From contig DYEU01000018.1 of NCBI GenBank assembly GCA_020725555.1, positions 143,113 through 207,112 on the forward strand: a stretch of DNA of 64,000 nucleotides, read 5' to 3'. The position numbers and the translations under genes were made by a program. The notes below the pieces were generated by a model. It saw only the letters and a list, made by a program, of their open reading frames with translations, had not been told where the DNA came from and did no database searches. Positions 63,905 to 64,000 of the stretch are shown here, in pieces. The first letter of the stretch is position 1, and every line of letters begins with the position of its first letter. Source of the stretch: Desulfatibacillum sp. (GTDB lineage: Bacteria; Desulfobacterota; Desulfobacteria; Desulfobacterales; SpSt-501).

Positions 63905-64000
63905 TGGGCGACCGCGAGGCGGCGACCGGGGCCGGCCCGGGCGGGGAGGAACGCGGCGACCGGCTGGTAAGCTTTCTTTTGGCGGGCGGGAGCGTGCGCG
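63904..64000 (+). CDS. Start of a further gene, possibly Hsp33
   Basis: An ATG at 63904 overlaps the asnS stop by one base and the frame stays open to the end of the window (32 codons). The visible part is a Gly/Glu-rich start followed by DRLVSFLLAGGSVR. That resembles the N-terminus of the redox-regulated chaperone Hsp33 (a D-x-L-x-x-F-L ... VRG pattern), but too little is visible for a firm call. Confidence 0.4.

Overview
The window is about 64 kb of very G+C-rich bacterial chromosome, densely packed on both strands with many overlapping start and stop codons. The gene set points to an anaerobic bacterium of the deltaproteobacterial (Desulfobacterota-like) type: a large heterodisulfide-reductase-like (Hdr) electron-transfer operon, an 'orange protein' type cluster of MinD-like Fe-S ATPases and NifX-family proteins, NtrC-family activators with PAS domains, and a two-subunit ADP-forming acyl-CoA synthetase. 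The lineage is inferred from gene content only. No rRNA, tRNA, CRISPR array, prophage or insertion sequence was recognised.

Region 1 (1-17437, minus strand). Nine tightly spaced genes run from 13885 down past the window edge: a degenerate receiver protein, an HdrA carrying a GltD/NfnB-like insertion, MvhD, an FdhB/FrhB-like Fe-S protein, a double HdrA with a complete response-regulator receiver domain embedded in it, HdrC, HdrB, a membrane sensor kinase with two predicted c-type haem motifs, and a receiver-kinase hybrid cut by the window edge. Upstream lie an AT-rich stretch with repeated GTTGCA/TGCAAC sites, a weak sigma-54-like promoter, a sigma-54 activator and another hybrid kinase. The combination suggests an electron-bifurcating flavoprotein complex wired directly into signal transduction.

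Region 2 (17585-23229, mostly plus). This is an ORP-like cluster: a DUF134 regulator, a DUF5320 protein, a DUF134-NifX fusion, two ferredoxin-containing MinD ATPases, a NifX-family protein, an FmdB zinc ribbon, a second degenerate receiver and a MerR regulator. Two related promoter/operator regions precede the two DUF134 genes.

Region 3 (23230-39518) is mixed housekeeping and unknown genes: UPF0173 hydrolase, B12-radical SAM protein, NUDIX hydrolase, a possible structured RNA leader, an unrecognised protein, an O-methyltransferase, a frameshifted DUF4124 protein, a LOG-family protein, an iron alcohol dehydrogenase, a hotdog thioesterase, a lipoprotein ending in a Hint (intein/hedgehog-type) domain next to a small secreted protein, a methyltransferase-like membrane protein, a P-type Ca2+-ATPase-like pump and a PfpI protein.

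Region 4 (39515-64000) holds a pair of dynamin-like GTPases, the split acyl-CoA synthetase, an EamA transporter, a large MscS channel, an FAD oxidoreductase, Xaa-Pro aminopeptidase, a double-length tandem UvrA, a Lon-related protease, a twin-GAF protein, a DNA exonuclease/DNA ligase pair, asparaginyl-tRNA synthetase and the start of a possible Hsp33. Several promoters share a TTGxCx - 17 bp - TAxxxT form, giving an internally consistent view of the local sigma-70 signal.
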